Below, one piece after another: positions 5,907-6,877 of a stretch of DNA of 6,877 nt. The DNA is from Planctomycetota bacterium (GTDB taxonomy: Bacteria > Planctomycetota > UBA1135 > GCA-002686595), in the NCBI GenBank assembly GCA_011524785.1, contig WTJQ01000467.1:1-6877 (forward strand). Direction: 5' to 3'. The position numbers and the translations under genes are program-made. A model generated the notes under the pieces. That model was not told where the DNA came from, made no database searches, and saw only the letters and a list, made by a program, of their open reading frames with translations. Positions within the stretch are counted from its first letter, which is position 1. Every line of letters starts with the position of its first letter.

Positions 5907-6682
5907 GAGGCCCCCTGGGGGCTCGTGGCCGGGTCGGTCTCGTCCGGGAGGAGGCCGCCATAGCGACGCCGCCGCCCGGCGTAGTCGCGCAGCGCCTCCA
6001 GCAGCTGCTCCTCGCGGAAGTCCGGCCAGCACTGGTCGGTGACGTAGAGCTCCGCGTAGCTCGCCTGCCAGAGGAGAAAGTTCGAGAGGCGCAGCTCGCC
6101 GCCGGTGCGGATCAGCAGGTCGGGATCGGGCGTCTCCGGGTCGTACAGGTAGCGGCGCAGGGTCTCCTCGTCGACGCTGTCCGGGTCGAGCCGGCCGGCC
6201 CGGACGTCGCGCGCGGCGGCGGTCAGGGCGTCCGCGACCTCGCTGCGGCTCCCGTAGGACAGGGCGAGCCGGAGCAGCATCCCGTCGTTGTTGGCCGTCA
6301 GCTCCTCGGTCTCGCGCAGGGTCCGAAGCGCGCGCGGCGGGAGGTCATCGAGGCGCCCGATGCAGCGCAGGCGGACCCCGTTCTCCATGAGCGTGCGCCG
6401 CTCGCGCCAGAGGAACACGCGCAGGAGGCGCATCAGGGTCTGGACCTCGGCGCTCGGTCGGCGCCAGTTCTCGACCGAGAACGCGTAGAGGGTCAGGGAC
6501 GCGACCCCCATGCGGGCGCACGAGGTGGTGATGGTGCGGACGGAGTCGACGCCCGCGCTGTGTCCCTTCACGCGGGGCAGCCCGCGGCGACGCGCCCAGC
6601 GCCCGTTCCCGTCCATCACGATGGCGAGGTGCTCGGGGAACGGGCCCCCGAGGTCCGGGCGCTGGATCGGGGGACGACTCAT
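5903..6682 (-). CDS. uppS: Undecaprenyl diphosphate synthase (di-trans,poly-cis-decaprenylcistransferase)
   Basis: This is a cis-prenyltransferase that adds isopentenyl diphosphate units to farnesyl diphosphate to make the C55 carrier lipid for peptidoglycan and O-antigen assembly. It is 259 residues long, normal for the family. All signature blocks are present: IVMDGNGRWA (21-30, catalytic Asp24), GHSAGVDSVR (40-49), YAFSVENWRRP (66-76, including Asn72), and IRTGGELRLSNFLLWQ (191-206) with Arg192, Arg198 and Ser200 for the diphosphate. ASYAELYVTDQCWPDF (208-222) contains the metal-site Glu211. Nothing key is missing. The ATG overlaps the purA stop by 4 bases (ATGA), no clear Shine-Dalgarno sequence precedes it, and translation is probably coupled to purA. 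The stop overlaps the GTG of cdsA, its usual partner in many genomes. A longer-chain product is possible but cannot be judged here. Confidence 0.97.
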   Translation of the reverse strand: MSRPPIQRPDLGGPFPEHLAIVMDGNGRWARRRGLPRVKGHSAGVDSVRTITTSCARMGVASLTLYAFSVENWRRPSAEVQTLMRLLRVFLWRERRTLMENGVRLRCIGRLDDLPPRALRTLRETEELTANNDGMLLRLALSYGSRSEVADALTAAARDVRAGRLDPDSVDEETLRRYLYDPETPDPDLLIRTGGELRLSNFLLWQASYAELYVTDQCWPDFREEQLLEALRDYAGRRRRYGGLLPDETDPATSPQGAS

Positions 6683-6877
6683 CGAGGGCGGCGGATGACG
6701 GCGTCCCGCTCGGGGCCCACCGACACCATCTCGACCGGGGTGCCGGTCAGGTCCTCCAGCAGGTCCACATAGGCGCGGGCGCGCTCGGGGAGGTCCTCCC
6801 AGCGGCGGACGCCCGAGATGTCCTCGGCCCAGCCAGGGACCTCGCGGTAGCGCACCTCGACATCCTCGACCGAGGGA
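6679..6877 (-). CDS. purA: Adenylosuccinate synthetase, C-terminal end
   Basis: PurA joins IMP and aspartate using GTP to form adenylosuccinate, the first step from IMP to AMP. Only the last 65 codons are in the window; the gene runs off the right edge. Translating the - strand gives VEVRYREVPGWAEDISGVRRWEDLPERARAYVDLL, followed by a segment ending in VEMVSVGPERDAVIRRPR. This matches the conserved PurA C-terminus: the P-G-W block, LPxxARxYV and the S-x-GP-x-R-x-x-x-I element near the GTP site. The stop codon TGA overlaps the ATG of uppS by 4 bases. A purine gene heading a uppS-cdsA operon is not a standard arrangement, but the overlap leaves little doubt that they are transcribed together. 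Confidence 0.94.
   Translation of the reverse strand, partial: PSVEDVEVRYREVPGWAEDISGVRRWEDLPERARAYVDLLEDLTGTPVEMVSVGPERDAVIRRPR

Noticed and set aside
5907..6032. N-terminal extension of cdsA to an ATG at 6032.
   Set aside because: It would overlap uppS by 130 bp and add a basic Arg/Gly/Pro-rich leader not seen in CdsA. The GTG at 5906 overlaps the uppS stop in the usual way.

Overview
The window is a very GC-rich (roughly 70% by eye) stretch of bacterial chromosome. It is densely packed with housekeeping genes for cell-envelope, RNA and purine metabolism. A Kdo-8-phosphate synthase gene (kdsA) points to a Gram-negative bacterium that makes lipopolysaccharide. Several details recall Planctomycetota/PVC-type lineages: the non-classical C-terminal signature of CdsA, the YbeY histidine motif with an extra aspartate, and a FliA/WhiG-type sigma factor. 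The lineage is an inference, and another GC-rich Gram-negative phylum (for example Myxococcota or Acidobacteriota) is not excluded.

Layout. On the + strand, the 3' three-quarters of kdsA enters from the left edge and stops at 639. Everything else lies on the - strand, so kdsA converges on its neighbour across a 116-bp gap that holds a long inverted repeat. In the direction of - strand transcription (right to left), the genes are: the 3' end of purA (cut by the right edge), uppS, cdsA, phoH, ybeY, then a 268-bp non-coding gap, a FliA/WhiG-family sigma factor, a 67-bp gap, and a secreted PafA-like alkaline phosphatase.

How the genes relate. purA, uppS and cdsA are joined by 4-base stop/start overlaps. 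phoH follows after 72 bp and overlaps ybeY by 29 bp, so purA-uppS-cdsA-phoH-ybeY looks like one translationally coupled operon. UppS makes the C55 lipid carrier for peptidoglycan and O-antigen, and CdsA makes CDP-diacylglycerol for phospholipids. PhoH is a P-loop ATPase often found beside the RNase YbeY. The sigma factor and the phosphatase sit beyond a gap with several short symmetrical elements and probably have their own promoter or promoters. The phosphatase has all the metal ligands, the nucleophile and the Lys/Arg pair of the PafA phosphomonoesterases.

No mobile element, CRISPR array, tRNA/rRNA, toxin-antitoxin or defence system is visible. I find no convincing undescribed system here. 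The points worth a second look are family-motif deviations, the operon order, and short inverted or tandem repeats in the gaps.
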